Source: Lysobacteraceae bacterium NML95-0200
GTDB taxonomy: Bacteria; Pseudomonadota; Gammaproteobacteria; Xanthomonadales; Xanthomonadaceae
DNA length: 64,000 bases
NCBI GenBank assembly: GCA_002798255.1
Contig: NWQQ01000018.1
Coordinates: 1 to 64,000 of the forward strand
Direction of reading: 5' to 3'
The notes beneath the pieces are model-generated. The model was not told where the DNA came from, did not search any database, and was given only the letters and a program-made list of their open reading frames with translations. The translations under genes and the position numbers were made by a program. Numbering within the stretch: position 1 is the first letter of the stretch; every line of letters begins with the position of its first letter. Below are positions 8,542 through 17,943 of this stretch, piece after piece.

Positions 8542-10463
8542 GCGTGCTTCTCCTCTTGATAACGGTAAAAACGCCGGTCGGCAGCGGTGATGAAGCCGCC
8601 CAGTGCAATCAGCAGGGCGGCCAGCCAGATAAAGCCCATCATCGGCTTGGCATGCACGCGCACTGCCCAGGCACCATCACCGAGCGGCTCGCCCAGCGCC
8701 ACATAGCGGTCGCGGAACAGGCCTGAATCCACCGCCGCCTCGGTCATGACCTGGCCGCCACTGGCATAGGCGCGTTTTTCGGGCGTGAGCTGCATCAGTT
8801 CGCGGCCATTGCGCAGCACCGTGACCGTGCCGATATCGGCCATGTAATTGGGGCCTGGCTGCTGGCGCACGCCATCAAAACGGTATTCATCGCCATGCAG
8901 CTCGATGCTTTGACCAGGGCTGAGCGCCAGCTCGCGCTGCTCGTCCAGTGCCGCATTTACCAATGCGCCGGCGACAAACAGCCCCACGCCCAGATGCGCC
9001 AGCGCCATGCCCCACATTTCGCGGGTCAGGCGGCCACTGGCGCGCAGGCGCTTGCCGACGAAGTACAAGGTTCCGGTCACAATCCAGAGCGCAGCGCCGA
9101 TGCCGGAGGCGGTTTTCAGTGCGCCTTGCGGTGCCAAGAAGCCTGCCAGCGCGGCGGCGATGAGCGCCAGCAGCAGCCAGGGTGCGACTACCGGCATGAG
9201 CTTGCCGGGCTGCTCGCGCTGCCAGCGGGTGATGGCCCCCAGCGGCAGCAACAGGATGATGGGCGACATCAGCAGCAAGAACATCAGCGAAAAATACGGC
9301 GGGCCGACGGAAATCTTGCCCAGATCCAGCGCATCGGCCAGCATCGGGTACAGGGTGCCGAGCAGCACCATGGCGCAGCTGACAGAGAGCAGCAGATTGT
9401 TGATGAGTAGCAGGGTTTCGCGCGAAAAGGGAGCAAAATAGCGCGCTTCGGGTTGGGCACCGGGCGCGCGCAGTGCATACAGCAGCAGCGAGCCGCCAAT
9501 CACCACGCCCAGGTAAGCCAGGATGAACATGCCGCGCCCAGGGTCGGCGGCAAAGGCGTGCACGCTGGTGATGGCGCCGGAGCGCACCAAAAACGTGCCA
9601 AGCAGCGACAGCGAGAAGGCGGAAATGGCAAGCAGCAGGGTCCAGCTTGAGAAACTGCCACGCTTTTCGGTGACCGCCTGCGAGTGAATCAGCGCCGCGC
9701 CGACCAGCCAGGGCATGAAACTTGCGTTTTCCACCGGGTCCCAGAACCACCAGCCGCCCCAACCCAGCTCGTAATACGCCCACCAACTGCCGAGTGCGAT
9801 GCCGAGGGTGAGAAAGCCAAAGGCGATATTGGTCCAGGGGCGCGTCCAGCGTTGCCAGCGCACGTCCACACGGCCATCGAGCAGGGCGGCGATGGCGAAG
9901 GCAAACGGCACCGCAAAACCGACATAGCCCAGGTACAGCATCGGCGGGTGGATAATCATGCCCGGGTCTTGCAGCAGCGGGTTGAGGTCACGGCCTTCGG
10001 CAGCGGCCGGAATCAGGCGGCGGAACGGGTCGCTGGTGAAAAGCAGCAGCGCCAGAAAACCCACCGCAACGATACCCAGTACACCCAGCACGCGGGCGCT
10101 GACCGGTTGCGGCAAATGCCGGGAAAACAGCGCCACGGCTGCAGTCCAGCCGGAAAGTATCAGCACCCAGAGCAGCAGTGAGCCTTCATGTGCGCCCCAT
10201 ACGGCGGTGATGCGGTAAATCATCGGCAACAGCGAATTGCTGTTGTCGGCCACGTAGCGCAGCGAGAAATCCTGCACCACAAAGCCGTGAGTCAGAATCA
10301 GGAACGACAGCAACACCAACGCCAGTTGTGCATAGGCCGCCGGGCGCGCAACCGCCATCCAGTCGCTGCGTTGCCAATGCGCGCCGGCCAGTGGAATCAC
10401 TGCCTGCAAGACGGAAACCAGCAGCGCCAGGCAGAGCGTGAAAAGACCCAGTTCTGCCAGCAT
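8538..10463 (-). CDS. ccmF: Haem lyase CcmF
   Basis: This 641-residue polytopic membrane protein carries the tryptophan-rich haem-handling motif GWGGWWFWDPVENASFMPW. Conserved CcmF segments such as LLLWVLILSGW and HPPMLYLGYVGF are also present. It transfers haem from holo-CcmE to apocytochrome c together with CcmH and CcmI. The length is typical of the family. The gene overlaps ccmE by one base upstream and ccmG by four bases downstream. Confidence 0.95.
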   Translation of the reverse strand: MLAELGLFTLCLALLVSVLQAVIPLAGAHWQRSDWMAVARPAAYAQLALVLLSFLILTHGFVVQDFSLRYVADNSNSLLPMIYRITAVWGAHEGSLLLWVLILSGWTAAVALFSRHLPQPVSARVLGVLGIVAVGFLALLLFTSDPFRRLIPAAAEGRDLNPLLQDPGMIIHPPMLYLGYVGFAVPFAFAIAALLDGRVDVRWQRWTRPWTNIAFGFLTLGIALGSWWAYYELGWGGWWFWDPVENASFMPWLVGAALIHSQAVTEKRGSFSSWTLLLAISAFSLSLLGTFLVRSGAITSVHAFAADPGRGMFILAYLGVVIGGSLLLYALRAPGAQPEARYFAPFSRETLLLINNLLLSVSCAMVLLGTLYPMLADALDLGKISVGPPYFSLMFLLLMSPIILLLPLGAITRWQREQPGKLMPVVAPWLLLALIAAALAGFLAPQGALKTASGIGAALWIVTGTLYFVGKRLRASGRLTREMWGMALAHLGVGLFVAGALVNAALDEQRELALSPGQSIELHGDEYRFDGVRQQPGPNYMADIGTVTVLRNGRELMQLTPEKRAYASGGQVMTEAAVDSGLFRDRYVALGEPLGDGAWAVRVHAKPMMGFIWLAALLIALGGFITAADRRFYRYQEEKHA

Positions 10464-10930
10464 CAGTTTTGCGCCGTCCCGGGCTTGCGCTCATCCACAC
10501 CGTGCTTTTGATGCGCTACGCCCATTTTGTCGGCCACTTCCTTGGGCATATAGGTTTCATCGTGCTTGGCCAACACCTGCTCGGCCACGAAAATGCCGTT
10601 TTCCATCTTGCCGGTGGCGACCACTGCCTGATTTTCGCGGAACAAGTCCGGCAGGATGCCGGTATAGCTGACCGGCAGGCGGGCATCGCCATCATCCACC
10701 TCGAAACGGGCTTCCAGCGAGCCGGGGGCGCGGCTGAAAGAGTCCTTCGCCACCATGCCGCCCAGCCGGAAGCGTGCCCGCTCGCTGGCTTCACCGCGCA
10801 GCACTTCGCTTGGGGTGTAGAGATAGGCGACATTGCGTTGCAGCGCCAGCGCGCCCAGGGTGATGGCGATGGCGGCAGCGGCCAGAATCAGCAAAACGGC
10901 GATGAGCCGGCGTTTACGGGTGGGGTTCAT
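10463..10930 (-). CDS. ccmE: Haem chaperone CcmE
   Basis: A 155-residue product with an N-terminal membrane anchor (about 8-28) and an OB-fold domain containing FRLGGMV and [11 protein letters not shown]. The covalent haem-binding His123 lies in [11 protein letters not shown], with Tyr127 nearby. It accepts haem from CcmC and hands it to CcmF. The start is the ATG at 10930, since the frame upstream lies inside ccmD. It overlaps ccmD by 17 bases and its stop overlaps ccmF by one base. Confidence 0.94.
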   Translation of the reverse strand: MNPTRKRRLIAVLLILAAAAIAITLGALALQRNVAYLYTPSEVLRGEASERARFRLGGMVAKDSFSRAPGSLEARFEVDDGDARLPVSYTGILPDLFRENQAVVATGKMENGIFVAEQVLAKHDETYMPKEVADKMGVAHQKHGVDERKPGTAQN

Positions 10931-11090
10931 GGGGGAGATTTCCTTGGCGAGTCTGGGCGGCGCGGCGGCGCGCCTGTTGTTTGGCCGCACGCAGGGCGCG
11001 GCTGATTTGCAACTTCGGCCAGAGCCAGTCCCAGAGCATGGCGATGGCAAAAACAAGATAGGCGGCAATGACGTATTCGCGGTAACTCAT
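10914..11090 (-). CDS. ccmD: Small haem exporter protein CcmD
   Basis: A 58-residue frame starting [14 protein letters not shown], with one transmembrane helix (about 7-24) followed by a strongly basic tail ([15 protein letters not shown]). This is the standard CcmD profile. CcmD stabilises holo-CcmE on the CcmABC complex and promotes its release. It starts within ATGA shared with the ccmC stop and overlaps ccmE by 17 bases. It is easily missed because it is under 60 codons. Confidence 0.88.
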   Translation of the reverse strand: MSYREYVIAAYLVFAIAMLWDWLWPKLQISRALRAAKQQARRRAAQTRQGNLPHEPHP

Positions 11091-11863
11091 GGCTTGTCCC
11101 CGATGCTGCGGCGCAGCCAGTCTTTGCCCGCTTCACGGCGCAGGTTGTCGGCGCGGGCGCGCGCCAGCAGCGAGCCGACAAACCAGACATGCGTGCCCAG
11201 CACCATCACCCAGAGCGGTCCCTGCATCGAGGCATCCATGGAGGATTCGCCAAACAGCCGGATGGTCTGCCCCTGGTGCAGCGAGTTCCACCACACCACC
11301 GAATAACGAATCACCGGCAGCAGCACCACGCCGACGATGGCCAGCAAACAAGCGGCACGGGCAGCGGCGCGGTGGTCTTCAATCGCCTGATACAGCCCCA
11401 TCACGCCCAGATACATGAACAGCAAAATCAGCTCGGTGGTCAGGCGCGGGTCCCAGCTCCACCAGGCGCCCCACATTGGCTGCCCCCAAATCATCCCGGT
11501 AAGAAGGGTGACGGCGGTGAACATCGCACCGGGGGCGGCGCAGGCCATCGCCAGGATTTCACATAGCTTGATGCGCCAAATCAGCGCGATGGCGGCATAA
11601 ATCGCCATCCCGGCAAATACGCCAAGACTCATCCAGGCCGCGGCCACATGGATGTACAGGATGCGGAAACTATCGCCCTGCTGGTAGTCGCCGGGGATAT
11701 TGAAGCGGGCAGACAGCGGCGTCAGCCAGTTCAGCCCCCAGGCGATGCCAAACAGCATGATGACAAAGCCAGCGGCATACGCCCACGGCGCCCAGCGTGC
11801 GGCAAAGCGGTCAAAGTAGGGCGGTGAGCCCAATTGGTGAAACCAGCGGATGAGGGGGTTCAT
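11087..11863 (-). CDS. ccmC: Haem exporter protein CcmC
   Basis: A 258-residue polytopic protein with the tryptophan-rich WGAWWSWDPRLT motif and conserved histidines in YIHVAAAWMS and TAVTLLTG-flanked helices. CcmC attaches haem to CcmE in the periplasm. It is the first gene of the ccmCDEFGHI run. It is separated from ccmB by the azurin gene, so its transcription may depend on read-through past the hairpin at 11962-11990 or on a separate promoter in 11864-12011. Confidence 0.94.
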   Translation of the reverse strand: MNPLIRWFHQLGSPPYFDRFAARWAPWAYAAGFVIMLFGIAWGLNWLTPLSARFNIPGDYQQGDSFRILYIHVAAAWMSLGVFAGMAIYAAIALIWRIKLCEILAMACAAPGAMFTAVTLLTGMIWGQPMWGAWWSWDPRLTTELILLFMYLGVMGLYQAIEDHRAAARAACLLAIVGVVLLPVIRYSVVWWNSLHQGQTIRLFGESSMDASMQGPLWVMVLGTHVWFVGSLLARARADNLRREAGKDWLRRSIGDKP

Positions 11864-11961
11864 TACAGCGTTTTTGCAGCGTTTTGCCCCGGGGAAATTC
11901 GCCGAAGCAGGGTGGGGACAGCCCGCAAGGATAACAGCCTGTTGCGCTCAAATCGTGATAT

Positions 11962-11990
11962 GCAAACGCCCGCAGCAGGCGGGCGTTTGC
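11962..11990 (-). terminator. Hairpin downstream of the azurin gene
   Basis: GCAAACGCCCGC (11962-11973) pairs perfectly with GCGGGCGTTTGC (11979-11990) around a 5-base loop. It lies 22 bases past the azurin stop. The U-tract on the minus strand is weak, so it may attenuate rather than fully stop transcription into ccmC. Confidence 0.65.
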
Positions 11991-12011
11991 AAATAACACG
12001 GTACGCAGGGC

Positions 12012-12572
12012 TTACTTGACCGTCAGCGTGCCGTTCATCATTGCCAGATGGCCGGGGAAGGTGCAGAAGAAGTTGTAGCCGCCTTCGGCAATCTTGGCGA
12101 CTTCAAAGGTCACCGAGGTGCTTTCACCACCGCCAATCATGTTGCTCTTGGCGATGACGCGGGCATCGCCTTCTTTGACATGGTCGGGTTTGACGGCTGC
12201 GCCATCGGCGGCCACGGCGGCGGCATCGGCGGCCTTGGCAATCACCACGTTATGCCCCATCGCGGCGACCGGCATGCTGCCGGTGTGCTTCAGGTTGATG
12301 GTGAACTGGGCGCAGGAGGCCGGCACGTCGATATTCTTGGTGCTGTACTGCATGGCATCGTTGCTTTCCAGATTGAAAGCGCATTCACCCGCTTCGCTGG
12401 CAACGGTTTCGCTGGCCGGGGTGGCTTCAGCCTCGGTGGCGGCAGTTTCAGGGGCTGCCGTTTCTGCGGGAGCAACCGGCGTCGCCGGGGCTTCGCTGGG
12501 GGCATCGGCGCCACCACAGGCAGCCAAAGTCAGGGTGATGGAAGCAGCAAGCAGGGTCGAGCGCAGTTTCAT
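12012..12572 (-). CDS. Lipoprotein azurin (Laz-like blue copper protein)
   Basis: A 186-residue product. The type II signal peptide ends in TLAAC (Cys19). A linker rich in Ala, Pro, Glu and Thr (about 20-60) follows, then an azurin domain (62-186). The type 1 copper ligands are all present: His107 in MGHNVV, Cys170 and His175 in FFCTFPGH, and Met179. The structural disulfide partners are Cys64 and Cys87. It carries electrons in the periplasm or at the outer-membrane surface, to nitrite reductase, cytochrome oxidases or peroxidases. It sits between ccmB and ccmC on the same strand, with an FNR-type box about 80 bases upstream and a good GGAG ribosome site. Confidence 0.93.
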   Translation of the reverse strand: MKLRSTLLAASITLTLAACGGADAPSEAPATPVAPAETAAPETAATEAEATPASETVASEAGECAFNLESNDAMQYSTKNIDVPASCAQFTINLKHTGSMPVAAMGHNVVIAKAADAAAVAADGAAVKPDHVKEGDARVIAKSNMIGGGESTSVTFEVAKIAEGGYNFFCTFPGHLAMMNGTLTVK

Positions 12573-12652
12573 GGAGTTCTCCGATTGGGACGATAGGCGC
12601 GCAGTCTCGCGCGGGCGGGCATTATTTTCGCTGATGAGATGTTGAAAAAACG

Positions 12653-12666
12653 TTGATTTGGCTCAA
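12653..12666 (-). promoter_or_regulatory. FNR/ANR-type binding site upstream of the azurin gene
   Basis: The plus strand reads TTGAT TTGG CTCAA, which matches the FNR consensus TTGAT-N4-ATCAA at 9 of 10 positions. Its centre is about 87 bases upstream of the azurin ATG. With an FNR class II spacing (-41.5) transcription would start near 12618, and AAAATAAT (minus strand, 12628-12621) lies where a -10 element is expected. Oxygen-responsive control of azurin is known in Pseudomonas (ANR). Confidence 0.55.
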
Positions 12667-12712
12667 GCCTGAAGTTTTTCGGAATGCGCGGGAATATTTG
12701 TCCTGCACGGGC

Positions 12713-13387
12713 TTATTCGCCGCTCAGGGCGATGCGGATGGCGGCGGCGGCGGCCAAGGGCGCCAGTACGCTGCTTGCGGCCAGGGCTGCGGCCATCATC
12801 AGCAAGGCGCCACTGGCATCCAGCCCCTGGGCTGCGGCATTGACCGAGCCGGCGCCAAAGACCAGTACCGGCACATACAGCGGCAAGGCCAGCAAGGCCA
12901 GCAAGATGCCTGCGCGGCGCATCCCGGCGGTGAGTGCGGCCAGTACCGCGCCAATCAGGCTGAGTAGTGGTGTGCCGATGAGCAGGCTCAGCATCAGTGT
13001 GGGCAGTTGCGCGCGCGGCAGCTGCATCAGTTCTGCCAGCAGCGGGGTGGCAAGCAGCAGCGGCAGTGCGGTGCTCAGCCAGTGACCGAATACCCGGCAG
13101 GCGATGAGCCAAGACAGCGGTACTGGCGAGAGCAGCCATTGGTCCAGCGAGCCGTCCTCGACATCGCTGCGAAACAGGCTGTCCAGTGCCAGCAGGCCGG
13201 ACAGCATGGCGGCCAGCCAAAGCACGGCAGGCGCGACCTTGGCCAGTAATGCCGCCTCGCCGCCCAGTCCCAGTGCGAACAGCATCACCACCAGCACTGC
13301 GAACAGCGCCGGTTGCAGGGCGTCGCCACGCCTGCGCCAAACCAGACGCAGGTCGCGCAGCAGCATGGCGCGGGCGGCGGCCATCAT
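12713..13387 (-). CDS. ccmB: Haem exporter protein CcmB (ABC permease)
   Basis: A 224-residue protein with about six transmembrane helices and the family segments [30 protein letters not shown] and [20 protein letters not shown]. It forms the membrane part of the CcmAB ABC complex that releases holo-CcmE. The start at 13387 lies in ATGATG and overlaps the ccmA stop by four bases. The next gene downstream is the azurin gene, 140 bases away, not ccmC. Confidence 0.93.
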   Translation of the reverse strand: MMAAARAMLLRDLRLVWRRRGDALQPALFAVLVVMLFALGLGGEAALLAKVAPAVLWLAAMLSGLLALDSLFRSDVEDGSLDQWLLSPVPLSWLIACRVFGHWLSTALPLLLATPLLAELMQLPRAQLPTLMLSLLIGTPLLSLIGAVLAALTAGMRRAGILLALLALPLYVPVLVFGAGSVNAAAQGLDASGALLMMAAALAASSVLAPLAAAAAIRIALSGE

Positions 13388-14046
13388 GCGGCTTCTCCTG
13401 CAAAGGCGCGTTGCATGATGAGCTCGCGGCTGCGTACCGGCGGTGCGGCATAGGCACCGTGGGTGGTGATGAGGGCAGCGCCGCCTGTTTGCAGATGCTG
13501 CACGATAAGCTGGTTGACCAGTGCGATGCCGTTCAGGTCCAGATTGGCATAAGGCTCGTCCAGCAGCCATAGCGGGGCAGGCGAGAGCCACATCCGCGCC
13601 AGCGACAGGCGTTTTTTCTGGCCGGCAGACAGGGTGCGCGCCGGGTTGTCCTCAAAGCCTGCCAGGCCGGTCAGCTCGATGGCTTGCAGCAGCTCGCGCT
13701 GGTGGCGTTTGCCGTGCAGGGCGCAAAGGAATTGCAGGTTTTCAAGGGCAGACAAGTCGCCCTTGAAGGCGGGCAAATGACCGAGATAGGCAATATGCTG
13801 CGGGCGATTGTCGCGGCTGGCCGGCACCCCCGAGAGCTTTTGCTCGCCGCCATCGGCGCGCAGCAGGCCGGCCAGAATCCGCAGCAAGGTGGTTTTGCCA
13901 ACACCGTTGTCGCCGCGCACCAGCAGGGCTTCGCCGGCTTCAACCGAAAAATCAAGCGCAGCAAACAGCGGCTCGCCATCGCGTGAAAAACCAAGGTTGC
14001 GCACGGCAAGCAGGGGCGGGGCGGGGGGGACAGACACGGGCATCAT
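13384..14046 (-). CDS. ccmA: Cytochrome c biogenesis ATP-binding protein CcmA
   Basis: A 220-residue ABC ATPase with Walker [10 protein letters not shown], signature [13 protein letters not shown], Walker B LWLLDEP and H-loop ITTHG. It drives release of holo-CcmE from CcmC/CcmD in the CcmABCD complex. It is the first gene of the ccm cluster on the minus strand and diverges from the aminotransferase gene, so the shared 69-bp gap (14047-14115) should hold its promoter. Confidence 0.94.
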   Translation of the reverse strand: MMPVSVPPAPPLLAVRNLGFSRDGEPLFAALDFSVEAGEALLVRGDNGVGKTTLLRILAGLLRADGGEQKLSGVPASRDNRPQHIAYLGHLPAFKGDLSALENLQFLCALHGKRHQRELLQAIELTGLAGFEDNPARTLSAGQKKRLSLARMWLSPAPLWLLDEPYANLDLNGIALVNQLIVQHLQTGGAALITTHGAYAAPPVRSRELIMQRAFAGEAA

Positions 14047-14115
14047 TGCAATCAGGATGCGGCATTTTAACTGGTGGCGCGTACACTCTTGGCATTGTTC
14101 AAACCTGTTTTAGCC

Positions 14116-15258
14116 ATGCAAAGCAAACTTCCCAATATCGGCACCAATATCTTCACGCAGATGTCGCAACTGGCCATGCAGCACCAGGCGGTCAATCTGG
14201 GGCAGGGGTTTCCGGATTTTCCGGTGCCCGAGCGACTGATTGCAGCACTTGCCCGTGCCATGAATGAAGGCCAGAACCAGTACGCGATGATGACCGGCAC
14301 CCCGCGCCTGCGCCAGGCCATCAGCGACAAGACCGAGCGCTGCTATGGCTATCGCCCGGATGCGGATACCGAAATCACCGTCACCAGTGGCGGCTCGGAG
14401 GCTATCTTCAATGCCGTGCAGGCGGTGGTGAATGCCGGTGATGAAGTCATCGTCCTCGACCCCTGCTATGACATCTATCAGCCTGCGGTGGAATTGGCCG
14501 GTGGCCGCGCCGTGCATGTGGCGCTGGATGCGGAAACCTTTGCGCCGGACTGGCAACGGGTGCGTGATGCCATCAGCGCCAAAACCCGGATGATTATCAC
14601 CAACACCCCGCACAACCCATCCGGCGCGATGCTGGGCGAAGCCGACATGAACGAGCTGGCCGCCATCGTGCAGCAGCACGGCCTGTATCTGCTTTCGGAC
14701 GAGGTGTACGAGCACATCGTCTTCGATGGCGTGCGCCATGAGTCGGCACTGCGTTACCCGGCGCTGCGCGAGCGTGCTTTCGTGATTTCCAGCTTCGGCA
14801 AGACCTACCACTGCACCGGCTGGAAAGTCGGCTATGTGGTGGCTCCGGCGGCCTTGAGCGCCGAGCTGCGCAAAGTGCACCAGTACAACACCTTCTGCAC
14901 CTTCCACCCGGCGCAGGCGGCATTTGCCGAAATGATTGAGCAAGAGCCGCAACACTATGAAACGCTCGGCGAGTTTTACCAGCAAAAGCGCGACCGCTTC
15001 CGCGCGCAGTTGGCCGATACCCGGCTGCGTCCGCTGAGCGTTCCGGGCGGCTATTTCCAGCTGGTGGATTATTCGGCCATCAGTGATATGGATGACCTTA
15101 CCTTCAGCCACTGGCTGACCCGCGAGCATGGCGTGACCGGCATACCGCTCTCACCGTTCTATGAAACCGCGCCTGCCGGACAGCGCCTGTTGCGGCTGTG
15201 CTTTGCCAAGAGCGATAGCACCCTGGATGCCGCCATCGGACGCCTGCGAAGGCTGTAA
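14116..15258 (+). CDS. Class I/II aminotransferase, methionine/glutamine transaminase type (YbdL/KAT-like)
   Basis: A 380-residue PLP enzyme. The internal aldimine Lys229 lies in SSFGKTYHCTGWKVGY. The phosphate-binding SGGSEAIF, NTPHNPSG and SDEVYEH segments are also present. The fold type I sequence is closest to E. coli YbdL (methionine aminotransferase) and kynurenine aminotransferases. It is likely to transaminate keto-methylthiobutyrate using glutamine. The product of that reaction is a substrate for the omega-amidase encoded at 3409. ATG 14116 begins the conserved MQSKLPNIGTNIF N-terminus; no strong ribosome site is visible. Confidence 0.88.
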   Translation: MQSKLPNIGTNIFTQMSQLAMQHQAVNLGQGFPDFPVPERLIAALARAMNEGQNQYAMMTGTPRLRQAISDKTERCYGYRPDADTEITVTSGGSEAIFNAVQAVVNAGDEVIVLDPCYDIYQPAVELAGGRAVHVALDAETFAPDWQRVRDAISAKTRMIITNTPHNPSGAMLGEADMNELAAIVQQHGLYLLSDEVYEHIVFDGVRHESALRYPALRERAFVISSFGKTYHCTGWKVGYVVAPAALSAELRKVHQYNTFCTFHPAQAAFAEMIEQEPQHYETLGEFYQQKRDRFRAQLADTRLRPLSVPGGYFQLVDYSAISDMDDLTFSHWLTREHGVTGIPLSPFYETAPAGQRLLRLCFAKSDSTLDAAIGRLRRL

Positions 15259-15278
15259 CTTTCAGGATTTCCTGCAAC

Positions 15279-15303
15279 AAACGCCGGGTTGCCCCCGGCG
15301 TTT
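15279..15303. terminator. Rho-independent terminator between the aminotransferase gene and dapE
   Basis: AAACGCCGGG (15279-15288) pairs with CCCGGCGTTT (15294-15303) and is followed by TGTTT. The genes converge here, and the minus strand also reads into a T-rich tail (TTTGTT), so it can serve both. Confidence 0.85.
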
Positions 15304-15319
15304 TGTTTGCAGAAATCTT

Positions 15320-16474
15320 TCAGCCGCCATCGGGCGTTGCAGGCAGAGCCAGCAGCAGGCGCTCAATCAGGCGCAGGTAAAGCGCTGGCAGGGCTTCCAG
15401 GTCAGTGAGGCGGATATGCTCGTCCACTTGGTGGATGCTGGCATTGACCGGGCCGATTTCAATGCATTCGGCGCCCAGCGGGGCGATGAAGCGGGCATCG
15501 GAGGTGCCGCCGCCGGTGCTTTCTTCCGGGGGCGTGCCGGAAAACTCGGTTAGTACCTGGCGAGCGGTTTGCCGCAAGACGCCTTCCGGGGTGTGGAAGG
15601 GGGCGCCGCTGTGATGCCAGTGGATTTGGTAATCGAGCTGATGGTGTTTGAAGATGGCTTCGCAGGCGGCTTGCAGGGCTGCGGCGTTCCAGTTGGGGTT
15701 GTAACGCAGGTTGAACAGCACTTCCATTTGCCCGGGAATCACATTGTTGGCGTGGTTGCCGGCATGGGTGTCGGTGATTTGCAGGCTGGTCGGCGGGAAG
15801 CTGTCAAAGCCCCTGTCCCATTGCTTGCCGGCAAGCTCGGCCAGCGCGGGCAGGGCGGCATGGATGGGGTTTCGGGCAAGTTCGGGATAGGCCACATGGC
15901 CTTGCACGCCTTGGATGATGAGCCGCGCCGACAGCGAGCCGCGCCGGCCTACCCGCAACAAATCACCCAGACGCTGTTTGGATGAAGGCTCGCCGGTGAT
16001 GCACCAGTCAATGCGCTGGCCTCTTGCGCGCAGCACTTCGGCCACTTGCCGCACGCCGTGCAGCGCCGCGCCCTCCTCGTCGGAAGTCAGCAGCAGGGCA
16101 ATCGTGCCGGGGTGCTCGGGATGGGCGGTGACGAATTGCTCCAGCGCCACCACGAAGGCGGCGACACTGCCCTTCATGTCGGCAGCGCCACGGCCATACA
16201 GCAGGCCATCGCGGATTTCGGGGGTGAATGGGGCGCTCTGCCAGGCGTCCAGATTGCCCGGTGGCACGACATCGGTATGCCCGAGCAGCAGCAGTACCGG
16301 CTCGCCGCTGCCGTGGCTTGCCCAGAGGTTATCGACGTTGTTGAAGCGCAAGTGTTCGATGGCAAAGCCGCAGCGCGCCAGACGTTCGGCAATCAGCGCC
16401 TGACAGCCAGCATCTTCAGGCGTGATGGACGGCCGGGAAATCAGCGCGCAGGTGAGCGCAACAACATCACTCAT
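15320..16474 (-). CDS. dapE: Succinyl-diaminopimelate desuccinylase
   Basis: A 384-residue M20 metallopeptidase. Zinc-site residues are visible: His66 and Asp68 in LGHTDVV, Asp99 in GRGAADMKG, Glu133/Glu134 in TSDEEG, and a late His in IHQVDEHI. The enzyme cleaves N-succinyl-LL-diaminopimelate in lysine and peptidoglycan precursor synthesis. The start (ATG 16474) overlaps the stop of the yffB-type gene by four bases. dapD lies just upstream, so the lysine pathway genes are grouped. Confidence 0.94.
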   Translation of the reverse strand: MSDVVALTCALISRPSITPEDAGCQALIAERLARCGFAIEHLRFNNVDNLWASHGSGEPVLLLLGHTDVVPPGNLDAWQSAPFTPEIRDGLLYGRGAADMKGSVAAFVVALEQFVTAHPEHPGTIALLLTSDEEGAALHGVRQVAEVLRARGQRIDWCITGEPSSKQRLGDLLRVGRRGSLSARLIIQGVQGHVAYPELARNPIHAALPALAELAGKQWDRGFDSFPPTSLQITDTHAGNHANNVIPGQMEVLFNLRYNPNWNAAALQAACEAIFKHHQLDYQIHWHHSGAPFHTPEGVLRQTARQVLTEFSGTPPEESTGGGTSDARFIAPLGAECIEIGPVNASIHQVDEHIRLTDLEALPALYLRLIERLLLALPATPDGG

Positions 16475-16827
16475 GCCAGCGCAAACAATTTCTTGTAGCT
16501 GTTGTCGGAAAAACCCTGCACTACACGGCCATCGGCCAGTTCCAGTAGCGGGCGTTTGATGAGCGCCGGATGCTCGCGCAACAGCAGCTTCCATTCGGCC
16601 TCGGAGCCGGGCGATTTGCGGTTTTCCGGCAACTGCCGCCAAGTGGTCGAGGATTTGTTGATGAGCTTTTCAAAACCGCCAACATGCGCTTGCCATGCCA
16701 GCAGCATTTCCGGGCTGGGCAGGGTCTCACGCACATCGACAAACTGGTGTGCAATATCAAAGCGTTCCAGCCATTTGCGTGCTTTTTTGCAGGTATCGCA
16801 GTTTTTCAGTCCGTAAAGCGTGGTCAT
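16471..16827 (-). CDS. ArsC/Spx-family thioredoxin-fold protein (YffB-like)
   Basis: A 118-residue ArsC-fold protein starting [16 protein letters not shown], with a CXXC pair at residues 10 and 13 and the family segments [10 protein letters not shown] and IKRPLLEL. In E. coli the homologue yffB also precedes dapE, and the same order is kept here. It is probably a glutathione- or thiol-dependent reductase of unknown substrate rather than a true arsenate reductase (inference). It is translationally coupled to dapE by a four-base overlap. Confidence 0.85.
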   Translation of the reverse strand: MTTLYGLKNCDTCKKARKWLERFDIAHQFVDVRETLPSPEMLLAWQAHVGGFEKLINKSSTTWRQLPENRKSPGSEAEWKLLLREHPALIKRPLLELADGRVVQGFSDNSYKKLFALA

Positions 16828-16862
16828 GGTGAAGTCCGTAGGGTGATTTCGATGGATTCGTC

Positions 16863-17699
16863 TCAGCTTGCCAGGCCGCGCAGCAGCTCGTTGACGGAAG
16901 TTTTGGCGCGTGTTTTTTCGTCCACTTGTTTGACGATGACGGCGCAGTACAGCGAATGCGAGCCATCGGCGGCGGGCAGTTGCCCGGATACCACCACGCT
17001 GCCCGGCGGGATATAGCCATAGCTGATTTCGCCGCTTTCACGGTGGTAGATGCGGGTGGATTGACCCAAAAACACGCCCATACCAATCACGCTGTGATGG
17101 CCGACGATGACGCCTTCCACCACTTCCGAGCGCGCGCCGATAAAACAATGGTCTTCGATGATGGTGGGGGTGGCCTGCAACGGCTCCAGCACGCCGCCAA
17201 TGCCGGCGCCGCCGGAGATATGGCAGTGTTTGCCGACCTGGGCGCAGGAGCCGACCGTCGCCCAGGTATCGACCATCGTGCCTTCGCCCACATGGGCGCC
17301 GATATTGACGAAGCTCGGCATCAGCACCACATCGCGACCGATATGGCAGCCGCGGCGTGCGACCGTGCCCGGCACCACGCGCACGCCCTCGCGGCGAAAG
17401 TCCTCGACATCAAAGCCGGCAAAACGCATCGGCACCTTGTCCCAGTAGGGAGCCGGGGCACCTGCCATCACCTGCATGTCATGGGTGCGGAAATACAGCA
17501 GTACCGCTTTTTTCAGCCATTCATTGACCTGCCAGCCATCTGCCGTGGGTTCGGCCACGCGCAGCGTACCGCTTTCAAGTCCGGCCATGCAGGCCTCGAT
17601 ATCCGGGTGCAGGGCAGCCAGCGCAGCGTTATCGAGGCTGGTGCGCTGCTCAAAGGCGGCTTCAATGCGTTGGCGCAGTGCCGGGTCGAATGCGGTCAT
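16863..17699 (-). CDS. dapD: 2,3,4,5-tetrahydropyridine-2,6-dicarboxylate N-succinyltransferase
   Basis: A 278-residue protein whose central part is a left-handed beta-helix built of hexapeptide repeats ([46 protein letters not shown]). It succinylates tetrahydrodipicolinate in lysine/diaminopimelate synthesis, and the product feeds the aminotransferase and DapE steps. The start at 17699 has GGAGA 6 bases upstream. It is the first gene of the dapD-yffB-dapE run. Confidence 0.95.
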   Translation of the reverse strand: MTAFDPALRQRIEAAFEQRTSLDNAALAALHPDIEACMAGLESGTLRVAEPTADGWQVNEWLKKAVLLYFRTHDMQVMAGAPAPYWDKVPMRFAGFDVEDFRREGVRVVPGTVARRGCHIGRDVVLMPSFVNIGAHVGEGTMVDTWATVGSCAQVGKHCHISGGAGIGGVLEPLQATPTIIEDHCFIGARSEVVEGVIVGHHSVIGMGVFLGQSTRIYHRESGEISYGYIPPGSVVVSGQLPAADGSHSLYCAVIVKQVDEKTRAKTSVNELLRGLAS

Positions 17700-17943
17700 C
17701 GGAAATCTCCATGGGGCTAGGGCAAGATGCGTTGCCAGGCCGCCACAGTGGTGGGTGGCCTGGTCTCGGGTAAGCAAAACAGCCGCGATTATCGCTCAGT
17801 CGCGGGGCAGGGCGGCCAATCGTTGCAAATACGGGATGATGTGGTGAGAAAACGCCAGTTTATCCCGCGGCTTCCTGTCCCTACCATGACATCCGTACCG
17901 TTTTTCACGGTGCTTGATGACAACAAATAACAGGATATTTGCC

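Noticed and set aside
14110-15129. Long open frame (339 codons) on the minus strand opposite the aminotransferase gene
   Set aside because: The plus-strand product has all PLP-enzyme motifs; the minus frame has no recognisable domain and arises from high-GC codon bias.
16471-16827. Arsenate reductase (ArsC) as the function of the small thioredoxin-fold protein
   Set aside because: There are no ars genes nearby, and it has the dapE-linked YffB context, so a resistance function is not supported.
17700-17943. Possible lysine-responsive riboswitch or leader ahead of dapD
   Set aside because: No U-tract terminator, Lys-rich leader frame or recognisable riboswitch core was seen in this 244-bp gap.
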